Shown: positions 34,039-45,917, counted from the first letter of the stretch. The stretch: 64,000 nucleotides of DNA from Scenedesmus sp. ARA3 (GCA_004335835.1 RWJK01001672.1:274007-338006), one strand, 5' to 3'. The notes: generated from the sequence alone by a model not told the origin. Numbers and translations: made by a program.

Positions 34039-34607
34039 TGGATTGCCTGCAGCCAACAGCGAAAGCATAGTAAGGTACAGGTATTGTATAGGATTGACAG
34101 TGTATGCAAAGGTGTGATTTGGTCGAGCAAATTTATGCCATACGCTGCTTGGCAGGTGGTAGCTGTGCACATTACATAAGCTGCACACGCATGCACATGT
34201 GTGCTAGCGCATGTGTGCAGAGCTGCACAGCTGCAGGTGGCAACTGCTGTCCCATCGGCTGCCTGCGGCTGCAGTGCTGTATGCCCCGTGCAAATACAGC
34301 AGGTCACATGCGAATAACTAATCATTCATAAGCTGCGGGTAGCTGTGACAATTGCGCTCTTCGGTGAAACTGTCAGCATGCGTGCAGACACCGAAGTTCA
34401 CGGTCGCCCGCTGTCTAGCACACCCAGCATTGCAGAGGCTGATTAATGTCAAGCACTTGGAACTGACTAGATATATGTGTTGTATCGGCTCACCGTTTTT
34501 TTGAGCGTGGGCAGTGCGACTTCGTAGTACTGTTGTTCAGTTGTTGTCGGAATCGGAATTGGTTACCAGTATGTGGCCGTGGGACTGTTTTTGCTCTGGT
34601 TTCCACC

Positions 34608-34619
34608 CCTTTATATAGC
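34608..34619 (-). promoter_or_regulatory. TATA box
   Basis: On the minus strand the sequence is GCTATATAAAGG, a strong TATA element pointing towards the small secreted protein gene (ATG at 34038). The distance implies a long or intron-containing leader. Confidence 0.55.
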
Positions 34620-34792
34620 CTCAAACTCATTAAGCAGCTCGGCAGCAGCTTGCAGGATGGCCGGGTGCAGGCGAGATGACCTTCTCATTGGTCAGTTCCC
34701 CTCGTGGCACTAGCAGGTCGGTTGAACAGCGGAGCGTCAAGGCGGGCTCACCAGCAGGTCGGTGGAAGACCGCTCTTCAATCGCAATTTGAC

Positions 34793-34900
34793 CATAATAT
34801 TGTGACTTTGTGTATAGTAGCTCGTCAAACGGTCGTATGCATACGCTATAATATTGTGATTTTGTGTATAGTAGCTCGTCAAACGGTCGTATGCATATAT
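34793..34900. repeat. 54-bp direct repeat, two copies
   Basis: Two adjacent copies contain ATAATATTGTGA, then TGTATAGTAGCTCGTCAAAC and GGTCGTATGCATA, with one substitution. They lie upstream of the secreted protein's TATA box. Confidence 0.9.
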
Positions 34901-34984
34901 GCATGCTACATGAGAGGCACAGCTTGCGAAACCTCCAAACGACCATATTACACTGCTCCAGGATCCCGAAAGTCCGTGGTAAAC

Positions 34985-35095
34985 GCATAGCTGCGCCCCT
35001 TTGAGCAATGCACCACACATTTGCTGTAAGCAGGCCCAGCCTGGGCCTGCCTACAGCATACGTGTGGTGCATTGCTCAAAGGGGCGCAGCTATGC
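34985..35095. repeat. 111-nt near-perfect inverted repeat (hairpin)
   Basis: Two 55-nt arms around position 35040 are complementary with only three mismatches (positions 35019, 35021 and 35029 against their partners). The outer part begins GCATAGCTGCGCCCC and ends with its complement. No target-site duplication is obvious. The transcript would fold into a miRNA-precursor-like stem. It could also be a foldback transposon remnant. Confidence 0.95.
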
Positions 35096-35337
35096 ATCTA
35101 CCAAGGTCCTTCGCTGTTTGAGACAGCCTGCCGGCAGCGCTGCACACACACGCAAATCTCTCAGCCCGTCACTGCTGCTGCTGCTGCTGTTGCTGCTGAG
35201 CCCATCACAGCACCACAACCCCAGCTGCCGACAGCTGCAATGCACATGCGATGTGAGCAGCTGTCCCGGCAGCCACCTGCCTGCAGGCAACCATCGTCGG
35301 CACCATCCGCACACCAGCTCAATTGCCAGCATCAGCC

Positions 35338-35545
35338 CTGGCCTTTGCCGGCCTAGTTAGACGACTTCTTTTTCTCGCACTGCGCTGCACGACTGTTTGA
35401 CTTGTCCTTGGTGCTTTCTAGCAGCAGGTCAAACACCAGCCATCAACAAAAGCCACACAAACCACCCCTGGCCTTTGCCGGCCCAGTTTGTGCTCTTCTT
35501 CTTCTCCCGCTGCGCTGCACGACCAAACTTGCCGTTGGCGCTCTC
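35338..35545 (-). repeat. two copies of the CWC27 C-terminal end beyond the stop
   Basis: About 35460-35545 and 35338-35395 repeat the last coding part of CWC27 (AAQREKKK...NWAGKGQG), downstream of its TGA at 35605. Frames are broken or end differently (the stop is changed in the nearer copy). They follow the CAAAxCACCCCTGGCC/TTGCCGG spacing of the parent region. Confidence 0.85.
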
Positions 35546-35604
35546 TAGCATCAGGCCACACACCAGCAGCAACACGCAATCGCCCCATAAAGCTTTACTG
35601 CCAA

Positions 35605-36174
35605 TCACCCCTGGCCCTTGCCGGCCCAGTTTGTTGTCTTCTTCTTCTCCCGCTGCGCTGCACGGCTGAACTTGCCCTTGGCGCTTTCTAGCAGTGGGTC
35701 AAATACCACATAGTCGTCCAGGTTGTCGCTGCGGTCCATGGCGTCACCAGGGGCACGAGAGAACTCCAGCCTGCACAGCAGCATGCACAGACGGCAGCAG
35801 CAGCAGCACAGCTGAAGAACTTTTGAGGTAGTAAGCGACACAAGTCGCTGCGGCCCATGGCGTCACCATGAACTCCAGCCTGCACTGCAGCATGCAGAGG
35901 TGGCAAAGCTAGCTCAGAACACTGTGCCAAGGTGACAGGGCAGCAGCTTGCACCAGAGAGTGGCTGCGGTCCATGGCGTCACCAGGGGCACGAGAGAACT
36001 CCAGCCTGCACGGCAGCATGCAGAGATGGCAGCAGCAGCGGCAGCAGCATGGCTCAAAACAGGTTGCCGAGGTAGTGAGGTAGTGACGTGCGCTGGGTTG
36101 GCAGCAGCAGCAGCAATGCGTCACCAGGCGCACCCAATCACTGCAGCCTGCGCAATTGATCAAGAAGAGGTGGA

Positions 36175-36210
<36 letters not shown>

Positions 36211-36525
36211 AGCAGTAGCAGCGGCGGCGGCGCAGAACTCAGAGCTGTGTCCTGAGGTAGCAACAGGTCAGATCGCCCCAGCTCCAGAGCAGAACAGGCC
36301 AGGCATCACCACAGTAACACAGAGAATAACACAGTGACTCACTTGTGCTGCCTCAGGCTTGCCAGGTCATCCTCGCCCTGCCCCTCCCCTTCTTCGTTGA
36401 GGTAGGCATCCACGCGCCACGCCGCAGGCATGTAGGAGCGGTGGTCGATGTCCTCACGCACCTGGTGGTTGGTTTGGGGAACAGCGTTTTGAAATAAGGA
36501 CGCACAGCAGCAGCAGCAGCAGCCT

Positions 36526-36572
<47 letters not shown>

Positions 36573-36803
36573 CTCAATGAAATGCTTGCACACAACCAAT
36601 GCGCAGGTGCCAGGATGCGATAATGTGCCAGCGGCAGCCGCCAAAATACTTGGCCCAGGGCGCAATACTAGCTCAGCAAAAGCTTCAGGGTCTTGCAGGA
36701 CAAGCACAAAACACATGCTGCATCCTGCAGTTGCAGTTGGTCGGTGTGCAACAGTATCATATGCATATCAGCAGCACTACGCACCTTGCCATCATACGCC
36801 TCA

Positions 36804-36841
<38 letters not shown>

Positions 36842-39629
36842 TGCTGCTGCGTTGCTGCTGTCAGCAGGTGACTTGCTCTCCTGCTGCTGCTTCGCCTCAT
36901 CGTCAGCTGCTGCTGCAGCCTGCTGTTGCTCCTCTTGTGTTTCCTCCTGCTGCTTCTGCTGCTGCTGCTGCTGTGATGTCCGCAGCTTGCTAGTGAATGC
37001 AGCCAGCCGAGCCATGGTGTCCTTCTGGCGGTTGCCAACCTGCACACAGCAGCGCGCAGCAACCAGCAAGAACTTCACTGCGCCGCACTCCACCGCATAG
37101 CACAGCACATCAGGTCTGCACCAAGGAACGATGCCAAACCCTCAGCAATGAGTACAAATGCGAACGCGGATCCAACACACGCTACTCTGGGTAGGCACCG
37201 GCCTGTTTGTAGTCCTCTGCATAGGCTTGCATGGCTTGCTGAGCGCGCTGCGCTGCGCCCACCTGCTGCTTGCGCATCTCATACTTCTGCGCCCAGCTGC
37301 TGTAACACGAAGCATTGTATGCAGCATGCATGGCTCAGAGCGGCATGCTGCAAGGCATGCTGATAGCGCTGTGCGCCCTGCCGCACCTGCTGCTTGCGCG
37401 TCTTGTACTTCTGCCGGCTGAGCTCAAAGGCCTTCAGCAGCTCCCCATCAGCCACAGCATCACTCACGCGCACCCTGCAGCAGCACAGCCATAGATGCAT
37501 TGTCAGTTGTTGTGCACAGCATGAAGCACCCTACAAGCTGCCAGCCAGCCAAGGCATCTCTCACACGCTCCCTGCCGTTGAGGAGCGCAGGGCAGCAACA
37601 CATGCGCTGTGAGCCAAAAACACAGCATGCACAGACTGTCCAGCAGCGCCCCGTTCAGCAGCAGCAGCAGTGAATGCTGGGCTGTCTGCAGCTCTCATAT
37701 CAATGCAGTGTTTGATTGGGACATGCACATTGGACTGCAACCCCCGTGTCCGTATCAGCGCTGCACAAGACACAAGCTGCTGCTAGCGTCTGGTGCCAAA
37801 AATGACGGCAAAAAATGACAAACGAAATGACAACCGACGCACCTGCCAGGGCCCTGCTTCTCCTTCATTTGGTACAGCTCATCTTCCTTGCTAGCAGGCT
37901 TCGCTGCTGCTGCTGCTGCACCGCCCCTGCTGCCCCTCCTGTCCCTGCTTCTACTCCTGCTGCGGCTTCTGCTACTGCTGCCACCGCCAGGTGACCGCCT
38001 GCCCCTGCTCCTGCTCCTGCTTCTGCTGCGGCCGCGACCTGCATCACCAGCTGCTGCTGCTGCTTCCCTGGCGGCCCGCGCGCTGCTCGCTTTGTCCGCT
38101 GCTGCCCGTACGCGCTCAGCAACCATTGCTGCAGCACCGGAGGCGCCCTTGCGCGCTGCTTTGCGACCTGCGCCATCTTCATCGCTGCTGCTGCTGCCGT
38201 CGTCGCTGTCGTCAGCATCTCGCGCACGCTTGCCCCCTGCAGCAGGCGAGATCATCCATGGTCACTTTCACCTCATTTGTAATGGCTGACAGCACAGTTG
38301 TTGTCATCACACAGCCAAGCCAGCACCCATATATGACTCCCAAACACAAGTATGGTCAAGGCCTTGCCTGCTGCGCCTGCTGCCTACAGCTTGTCGTGCA
38401 CCGCGCTAACTGCTGCAGCCCGCACTTTTTCCCCCGCAGAACTATTCCAGCCATCAGCAGCCACAACTACTGCATTGTCATCTGCTACTGCTCCTCATGC
38501 GCCCAACCAACCCAATGCGCCTCAGCAACACAAACATACCTACAGCACCCTACAGGCACCCGCCCGTACACACAATTTTTTTTTGACCAGAACTAAATTG
38601 CTATGGCTTGATAGGTGATTCATGATGAACCAGAGCCTCACCTGCTGCACCTGCTGCCCGCAGATTGTCCTGCACGGAGCTGACTGTTGCAGCGCATGCC
38701 TCTGTGTCCAAAAACAAACCAGATTTCTCAAACACGGCCGCACCTGCTGCCCGCAGCTTGTCCTGCACGGAGCTGACTGCAGCAGCGCGCGCCTCCCTCT
38801 CCCACAAACACAAACCAAATTGCCACAAACACAAACCAATCAACCAGAGCCTCACCTGCTGCGCCTGCTGCCTGCAGCTTGCTCACAAATACAAACCAAA
38901 TGGCCACAAACAACAAACCAGATTCTCACACAGAGCCGGACCTGCTGCCCGCAGTTTGTCCTGCACCGCGCTGACTGCTGCAGCGCGCGCCTCCCTGTCC
39001 CGCAGCACATCCTCTGGTGTCTCCTCAGGCGGCAGCAGCGAGGCGTCAACACCCCTCAACACCTCATGCGCCGACCTGCACCGAGTAAACATACACAGCA
39101 GAGAGCAGGGGTCGATACAGACGTGAGCAGGGAAGACGACAGCAGCAAAGCGTCCACACCCCGCAGCACCTCAAAGTTTGCCAGCGAGACATGACATGCA
39201 TGTTGGAGAGCCGAGGCACCTGCCAACACAAACACATGTGTTCAAAGGCAGCATGGTTTCTGCCAGTCATGAACGGCAGGTGTGGGAGATGGCGCGGCCT
39301 CAGCGCAAAAACACCCATTGACACCAGCTTGCTGCAGCACACATGCCGCCAAACAAGCATGCCACCCAGCCGGCAGCATGCCACACGCACCTGATCTTGG
39401 CTGGCGCTGCTGCCGCCTCCTCCTGCTGCTGCGTGTCCTGGCCAACATAACAACCGAGCAAGCACACCGAAAAGCGACCAACACAGCATGCAACCTGCTT
39501 GCACCCACTTGATCTTGGCTGGCGCTGCCGCCACTGCCTCCTCCTGCTCCGCGTCCTCCCCAAAGCTGAGCAGGGCCAGGTTGCGCTTCTGGCCCTTGCG
39601 GGACTTGCGCACCTCCGACGCCTTCCTGT

Positions 39630-39664
<35 letters not shown>

Positions 39665-40925
39665 AGCGGAGCGACTCAGCATGGCAACTTGGATGTCAGC
39701 AGCCAAGTGCGCACATGCAAAGGTACTACTGCCCTGCTTTTGGTCCTTATTCTCCTCCTGCCCTTGCTCCAGCCAAGCTTATTGTTAACAACGACAATGG
39801 GCACGGCTGGCAGCTGCCTCACATGAACTGCTCCTGTGCGCGGCGCTCCGCTGCTGTGGTGCGCGGCACGATGTCCTCAAAGGGGTTCCACAGCACCTCC
39901 ACCCCGGTGATGATTGGGGGGTCAGTTGGCCTGTCAGTCTCCTCATCAACCTGCAGCATTGTGCAGCGCAAGCAGCAACGCGTAGCAGATCAGCTCGGGT
40001 TGGGTTTTGAGCAGTTGTGGGCGGGAAGCGCAGCGCCCCTCAACCTCGGCACAGCAGTGCAGGCAACAGCCACTTTGTCACCTGATGATGCTCATCCCAC
40101 AGCTCTGGTTCAATCTGTGGCCCACGATATCATACTAGCCAGAAGAGTAGTGTTATCAGCCCATGCACAGTGCAAAAACAGATGACAGAGCCCTGCTTGT
40201 GCAACCGCCGCACCTCCAGCTCGTTGAGGCGCAGCATGTTGTGCACTGTGCTGCCCAAGATACTGCACATTAGCATGCCGGCCAAAACCCCAACCCACGC
40301 ACAGTGCAAAACCCTGCTCGGCCGTTGCCGCACCTCCAGCTCGTTGAGGCGCAGCATGTTGTACACCGTGTCACCCACAATCTTGCCAAAGATGGTGTTC
40401 TTCTTGTCCAACCAGTCACACCTGCGCCAGCAGCAGCAGCAGCAGCCGCAGCGGCCTTCAACACAACACGCATGTCTCCAGACACAACCTGTAGATCAGC
40501 CGGCACGATGGTTGCAACCACAGTGCTACAGCAGCACCACGACAGGCCGCCTGCTTTTCACAGCAGCCCGAAGCAACACGTGCAGGATATAACAGTTGTA
40601 ACACGATGTAAGCCTTCCCGCAGCTGTTCCAGCACTTTCCAGCGTGATGATGAGCTGACTGCCGCTGCTGTGCGACTTGTTGGCACACTTTGCTGGACGA
40701 GCAATGCATGAAACATACACTTTTACACGACAGAGCACAACACACATTTTTATCAACAGAACCAAATCAAAACCAGCCGCTCACTTGTCGAGCGTGATGA
40801 AGAATTGGCTGCCGTTGGTGTGCGGCTGGTTGCGGTTGGCGCAGGCCACCAGCCCGCGGTGGCTGAAGCGCAGCCGGCTGTGGAACTCATCCTTGAAGGG
40901 CGCGCCGTAGATGGAGTCGGAGGCT

Positions 40926-40970
<45 letters not shown>

Positions 40971-42946
40971 AGAAGTCAGCTGATATACATTCACATGCGG
41001 GGTGGTGAAGCGCAGCCGGCTGTGGAACTCGTCCTTGAAGGGCGACCCATAGATGGAGTTGGAGGCTGCAGCACAAGCCAGCACAATAAGAGTAGAATGA
41101 GTATGCGCAACATATGCCGCGGCGGCTGCCGCCGTGCTCTGATGAAGCTGCAGTAAGGTCACATCAACCGCAGCCGGCTGTGCAGGTCGACCGCAGAAGA
41201 AGCGGTGTATATGGATTTGGAAGCTGCAGCAGCAGACAGCACACCGACTATCACACAGCAGCAACAAGACACGCCACGCCGTGCTGACACACACAAGCAT
41301 TTATGGCTGTAGCCCCAGCATTCTCCCTACTGCACAGGCAGGCGCAAATGATGAGCAACTAGCCAACAAAGGCTACTGCCACCTGCGCTCCATGCTCGCA
41401 GTGTGAGCGCACTCACTGTCTCCCGTGTTGGTGGGGTCGCCAGTCTGCTTCACTACAACATACAATGCAACTGTTACACTCAAGCCAAGGCCACGGGCCG
41501 GCCACGCACTGTTTCCTGCTTTGATGAAGTTTCCTGTCTGCATAGCTGAGACGTACAATGCAACACTTTGACTCACTGTCTCCCGTGTTGGTGAGGTCGC
41601 TTGTATGCGCCACTACACCATGCGATGCAGCAGACAAGCTCAAACCACTCGCTGTTTCCTGTGTTGGTGGGGTCGCCCGTCTGCGCCACTACACCATGCA
41701 ATGCATAGCTATTAAGCAATACTCAATTTCAGGACACAAGCCAGGCACTCACTGTCTCCCGTGTTGGTGGGGTCGCCCGTCTGCGCCATGAAGTCCTTGA
41801 TCACGCGGTGGAAGGCGCAGCCCTCGTAGTAGCCCTCAAGGCACAGCTGCACAAAGTTGCGCACAGCCTGGCGGCAACGGCAGCAGCACGTGGACAAAGA
41901 GGCTTAGTATCACCTTGGTGCAGAAGGCAGCTATTCAGTTAAGCCAGAGCCAAGCTGCTGCTGACACATGCCCTGGCCCATGGTGCTGACAGCGCCATAC
42001 CCCCCACACACACCATCGCATGGGCACCAGTGGCTGATTATGTGCCAGGTGCAGCAGCATGCACTGACAGCCACGACACTTGGTGATCAGGGCGCAGGCA
42101 GCTGAGCATTGCTGATTGCTGCCCGCAGTCGCTGATGATGTGGGCACCATGGGCAGCAGCGTGCACGGACAGCCATGTTGTGGTGCGGCCGGCTGCACAT
42201 TGCTGAGTACTGCCAACAAGTGGGCAAGCATGGAAGCACTCGAGATCCAGCATTTGCCAGCAGAGTGGCGGCGCTGTGTGCTTGCAGCAGTGGCAGGTGC
42301 AGAGCAAGCTGCTTGCTGCAGGCGCTGCTACTGCCTCCTGCTGCTGCTGCTGCTGCAGGACTCCTGCAGCAAGGCATGCTTGTGCTGCCGCTATGCTGCT
42401 CGCCCACTGATGTTACGACCGTCGTCAGACATGCCAGCGTGGCAGAGATAAATCTTGGCTAGCTGCCCAAGCGCACAGCAGCGTGTGCGCTGAGGAATCC
42501 AGTTGCTGGCTGTTTCTGCGCTACCGCGGCCGCCCGCTGTAGCTGCTGCCGCTGCTGCTACTGCTGCTGCTGCTTGGCCAATTGTTGCCGGCCTGCTGCG
42601 CATCAAGTATTGCCACATACACAGCTGTGAGGTGCACACCTTTGGCGCCTCTTTTGGCCATAGCTCAATGTCCAGGTCACCAATTGTGGTCTTCAACGAC
42701 ACCTATTAATAGCACCACAACCAGATACTTTGTTAGAATACAAGTTGCAGCAGCAGATAATTGGAGTATGAAAGAGGCAGCAGCAGCTCTAGCTGGAGGC
42801 AGTGCTGCAGCTGCGGCTGTGCCGGGTGAGTAGGAGAGTCCACCTTTCACTACTCAACTACAAGTGCCCGAGCATGGACAACTGAACTGTATGCAGATGC
42901 TTACCTTGCCCTTCGTTGGGGGCTCGGTGTTGTAGACGGTGGACAT
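35605..42946 (-). CDS. CWC27: spliceosome-associated cyclophilin CWC27, 13 exons (615 aa)
   Basis: Exons (minus): 42905-42946, 42640-42702, 41753-41867, 40785-40923, 40334-40421, 39823-39950, 39509-39625, 38942-39075, 37843-38236, 37387-37474, 36785-37039, 36343-36461, 35605-35770. All phases agree. The N-terminus [20 protein letters not shown] and the cyclophilin domain ([71 protein letters not shown]) match eukaryotic CWC27. FHRV retains the family Arg. [12 protein letters not shown] follows, then an Arg/Ser repeat region, a coiled coil ([14 protein letters not shown]) and a C-terminus with [11 protein letters not shown] and REKKK, like the human protein. CWC27 is a Bact-complex spliceosome component that pairs with CWC22; its isomerase site is degenerate in other species. 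Its introns hold more than a dozen partial exon copies. Confidence 0.92.
35845..36012 (-). repeat. two acceptor-side copies of CWC27 last exon
   Basis: About 35970-36012 is an almost exact copy of the start of exon 13 with its CAG acceptor ([14 protein letters not shown]). About 35845-35885 is a shorter one (a deletion removes part). Both are upstream of the parent (35605-35770). Confidence 0.85.
36496..36567. repeat. (CAG)n tract in CWC27 intron
   Basis: Two CAG runs (the longest about 12 units) on the plus strand read as (CTG)n shortly upstream of the exon 36343-36461. Confidence 0.8.
37215..37302 (-). repeat. donor-side copy of CWC27 exon 10
   Basis: It repeats KYxxRKQQ plus the GTG donor and about 40 nt of the following intron of exon 10 (37387-37474), downstream of the parent. 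An AG precedes it, so it might splice as a small exon. Confidence 0.75.
38357..38885 (-). repeat. three or four donor-side copies of CWC27 exon 8
   Basis: Copies at about 38740-38800, 38635-38700 and 38357-38420, plus a short one at 38855-38885, repeat [16 protein letters not shown] and the region after it, all downstream of the parent (38942-39075). The farthest has an in-frame stop (KL, then TAG). Several carry a better donor (GCAG followed by GTGAGG) than the parent's GTCCGG. Confidence 0.85.
39125..39185 (-). repeat. acceptor-side copy of CWC27 exon 8
   Basis: Upstream of exon 8 lies a diverged copy of its first part ([12 protein letters not shown] against [12 protein letters not shown]). 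Confidence 0.7.
39390..39430 (-). repeat. donor-side copy of CWC27 exon 7
   Basis: The end of exon 7 (AAAAPAKI) with a consensus donor (CAG followed by GTGCGTG) lies about 115 bp downstream of the parent's weaker donor (CAA followed by GTGGGTG). Confidence 0.8.
40207..40252 (-). repeat. donor-side copy of CWC27 exon 5
   Basis: It repeats NMLRLNELE and the GTGCGG donor of exon 5 (40334-40421), about 125 bp downstream of the parent. Confidence 0.85.
40924..40968. repeat. (CAG)n at CWC27 exon 4 acceptor
   Basis: About fourteen CAG units on the plus strand, that is (CTG)n ending in the very CAG that is the acceptor of exon 4. Confidence 0.9.
41004..41228 (-). repeat. two acceptor-side copies of CWC27 exon 4
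   Basis: About 41004-41067 ([17 protein letters not shown]) and 41175-41228 (more diverged) repeat the exon start with its GCTGCAG acceptor. Both lie upstream of the parent (40785-40923). Confidence 0.9.
41418..41697 (-). repeat. three or four donor-side copies of CWC27 exon 3
   Basis: Copies at about 41650-41697, 41572-41615 and 41418-41450 (plus a weak one near 41510) repeat [10 protein letters not shown] and the GTGAGT donor of exon 3 (41753-41867), downstream of the parent. All cover only the last 35-45 nt of the exon. Confidence 0.9.
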
Positions 42947-43545
42947 CCTGCAAGCCTGCTGTAGCTGCTGCTGCTAGCGTATGCCGCTGCTGTTGCGCAA
43001 CAGCGCCAGATGCAACTGGCGTTTACAGCAAGCACGGCCTGTAGATAAAGTAACTCCAGCAGTTTTGCCGGAAGATTGACGTGTGAGTCGATGCTTTGCA
43101 GCAGTAAAAGAGCACACTCTATGCACACCAGCAACCAATTCACTGCCTGTACAGCAGACCACACATGCTGAGGTCTGTAGCGGTGCCGAGTACTGCTGTG
43201 AATCTTGTTGCGACTTACATATACGATCGAGAAGCAGTTGTGCAGCAAAGGCTCCACTAGCAGCTGAGGGTTACACTGTCGCTGTTCTGCTTGCACCCTG
43301 GCATTTCACAAAGCATGCTCGTCACAAGAGCCTCGCACATACTAGTTGATCACGCTTTCTCCAACATTTATGACAAAGCTAAACCACAAACTCCCTGTAT
43401 GCACCTGGCAGTGTCACCAGTTCATCTCGTGAAGTCTCTTCAAAGGCCATCTTTTCGTCCGATAGTAGCCAAGACACTTCATAGCTGGTGTAGACGCCCG
43501 ATCGTTGCTCGCCAGCAGCAGCTGGTGCTTGGAGGGGCTGCTGTC
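42947..43545. promoter_or_regulatory. divergent promoter region, CWC27 / PI31
   Basis: This 599-bp interval separates the start codons of two divergently transcribed housekeeping genes and must carry both promoters. No TATA box is visible. Minus-strand frames here show no motif. Confidence 0.6.
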
Positions 43546-44481
43546 ATGGCCAGTGCTGCTGCAGTGTTGGCAGTTGTCCGTGCCGCTGCTCCGTCCTTCA
43601 GGTGCGTGTTTCAGCTGACATGAGCATATGTTTGCTTATATATACGATTCATGAGTTTGTGTCTGCTTGCTAACGGCTTCATGTGGTCTGCAGGAGCCCC
43701 CAGGACCGCCTGGCCTTTGCAGTGCATGCTGCTGTGCTGAGCAGTGGATACCGCCTGGTTGCTGTTGGAGAGCAGGCACAGCTTGAAGGTGAGCGCTTTG
43801 TTTGAAGAAAGATGATGCGAAGCTGGCTGCAGTGGCGCAGCAGCAGGGACTAGGCGCGCTTGCAGGACTGCACCAAGGCAAATGCAAATGCATGAACAAG
43901 GCTCAGCAGCTGCCCGTGCATGAAGTTGGCACTGCTTCTGTCTAAGCTGATGCTGGTCATTGGTTTGTCGATGCTAACGTTTCCTGCTTGCTACTGCTGC
44001 TGCTGCTTGTGCTGCAGGTCTGTCAGCAGATGCGCCAGATGCAAGCATAGCTGGCTGGGACAGCAGCAGCGAGCAGTACACATTTGCATATGTGTCAGAC
44101 GACAACGCAGCCGGCAGCACTCCAGTCAAACTGCTGGTCAAAGCGCTGGTGCTTGGTGACACGTTACTAACAACATTTGCAACTGACAGTGCATCAGCAG
44201 AGCCAAAGGTGCTTGAGCTGGCAGTGGCTGACTATATTGCTGGCAGCAGCAGCAGCAGCAGCTGCAGCAGTGGTGTTGAAGGAGAAGCAGCAGCAGCAGC
44301 AGCAGCTGGCAGCGGTTCAGCTGGCAGTGCGGCTAAAGCCTACAAGAATCTTGACCAGCTCGCAGCCACTGTTACATCTGCGATGTCGCAGCTGGTGGGC
44401 GCTGCAGGCGACAGCAGCAGCGGGCAAAAGAAGCAGAAGACGGAGGCAACAGCAGCAGCAGCAGCAGGTTCCAGGCGTGCT

Positions 44482-44526
<45 letters not shown>

Positions 44527-45917
44527 CCTGACCCTGATCATGATCCTCTCAGGATTGGTCCGCCTAGGAGGCCAATGCGCATGGGTGAGTGCACCAGCAG
44601 TTGCACCTCATGTATTTGCTCACGCCATGTCAGAAGAAGGCAGGCACATGCGTCCACTTATGGCAAACTAGTAGAAGCAATTGTGTTGCCTGTAGTCAGG
44701 CGTGCTGGTCTGTATGGGTACAGCTTGTGCCGCAGCGCCACATGCATGCATGCTTGTTCTATCTCAGCACTTTCCTCAAGTTTTTTGCCACCTGGTACAA
44801 TGAGATGGGGTGCTGCAATATCCGTGCAGGTGACGCTGCCATAGTATCGATCACTGATGCCCTGCTCCTGCTGCTGGCCCTGCTCCCCCCCTGCTGCTGC
44901 TGCTGCTGCTGCTGCTGCCGTCATTTCAGGCCATGATGACATCATGCCGCTGCTGGGTGGCGGCCCTGGGGGCGGCATGCTGCCTGGTGGCCCCCCACTG
45001 ATGGGCCCCACTGGAGGGGGCATGCACGTGGGGCCAGGCCACCCCTTCTTTGCTGACAGGTGAGGCAAATGCATCTTTAATGTCTGTCAGTCAATGTACG
45101 ATGGTACTGTCAGGATAGTTGGCAGTGTGTTGAACACTGGCCGGCGGTGTTGCGGCATGAGTTGGCCTGCCGAATACCGAGTGATGCCAACCACCGGCAG
45201 CAGCAGCAGCAGCAGCAGCAAGAAGGTAAGCTGACACGCCGTGGCTGCCCCTTTGGTGTTCATGGTGTGACCAGATTATTTCCAAAACGCCGTGTATCCC
45301 CGCTGTTGTGTTGCGTCGCTGTTGCAGGATGCGTCACCCTGATCTGGTGCCTGGCAGGGGTGGGCTGGGCGGCATGCCTGGCGGGCCTGGCGGCATGCGC
45401 TGGGACCCAATCAGTGAGTGATACATGAACGAATAGTCAAACAACAAATATTGATTTGATGTGTTGGCAGAGAAATCCTGACGGTGTGATGTTTTTACAG
45501 CGAAATCCTGACAGTGTGAGTTGGCAGGCAAACCACCTGCGGCATGTAGCGGGTAGAGCATCACCATGTACGCAGCAACCGGCCTTATTTACAGACGACT
45601 TCATCTACTGCAGTGCACAAAACCATCAGTGGCATATTAGGGCCTTTCTGCTCAACGGCAAGTATGCAAGCCAATGCAATAGTATGTGTGGGATCACCAA
45701 ACCCACCAACAGCTGCCACAATGCTGCTTGCTGCTGCACTGTCACATCAGACCCGGAGGGTCTTGAGGGCTGGCGCCCGGAGGACTTCCAGCGGCCACGG
45801 CCAGGCATGGGCCGCGGTTTAGGCGGGGCACGGCCGCCGGTAAACCCCGACCTGGATCCTGACCTGGGGCCACCGCCTCCCGGACGGGGCGCAGATTGGG
45901 ACAACATGTTTGGCTGA
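43546..45917 (+). CDS. PI31-like proteasome regulator, 6 exons (366 aa)
   Basis: Exons: 43546-43601, 43694-43788, 44018-44584, 44930-45059, 45328-45413, 45751-45917, phase-consistent. Residues 1-130 form the FP domain that mediates Fbxo7-type contacts: PSFRSPQDRLAFAVHAAVLS, GWDSSSEQYTFAYVSDD, VKLLVKALVLGDTLL and VLELAVADYI follow the plant/animal PI31 pattern. A low-complexity middle (Ser, Ala and a Gln run) precedes DPLRIGPPRRP. The C-terminus is Gly/Pro-rich (GGGPGGGMLPGGPPLMGP, MRHPDLVPG, MRWDPI) and ends DWDNMFG, like the conserved DxFDNMxx end. PI31 helps move or assemble 20S/26S proteasomes. The polyGln in exon 3 comes from (CAG)n. Intron 3 ends in a (CTG)n tract before its acceptor. 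Confidence 0.88.
44485..44523 (+). repeat. coding (CAG)n, polyGln in PI31
   Basis: Thirteen CAG units in frame, encoding Gln within the disordered middle of the PI31-like protein. Confidence 0.9.

Noticed and set aside
35338..36012. Tandem duplicated CWC27 genes
   Set aside because: Only edges of the last exon are repeated; no other exon is present twice in full.
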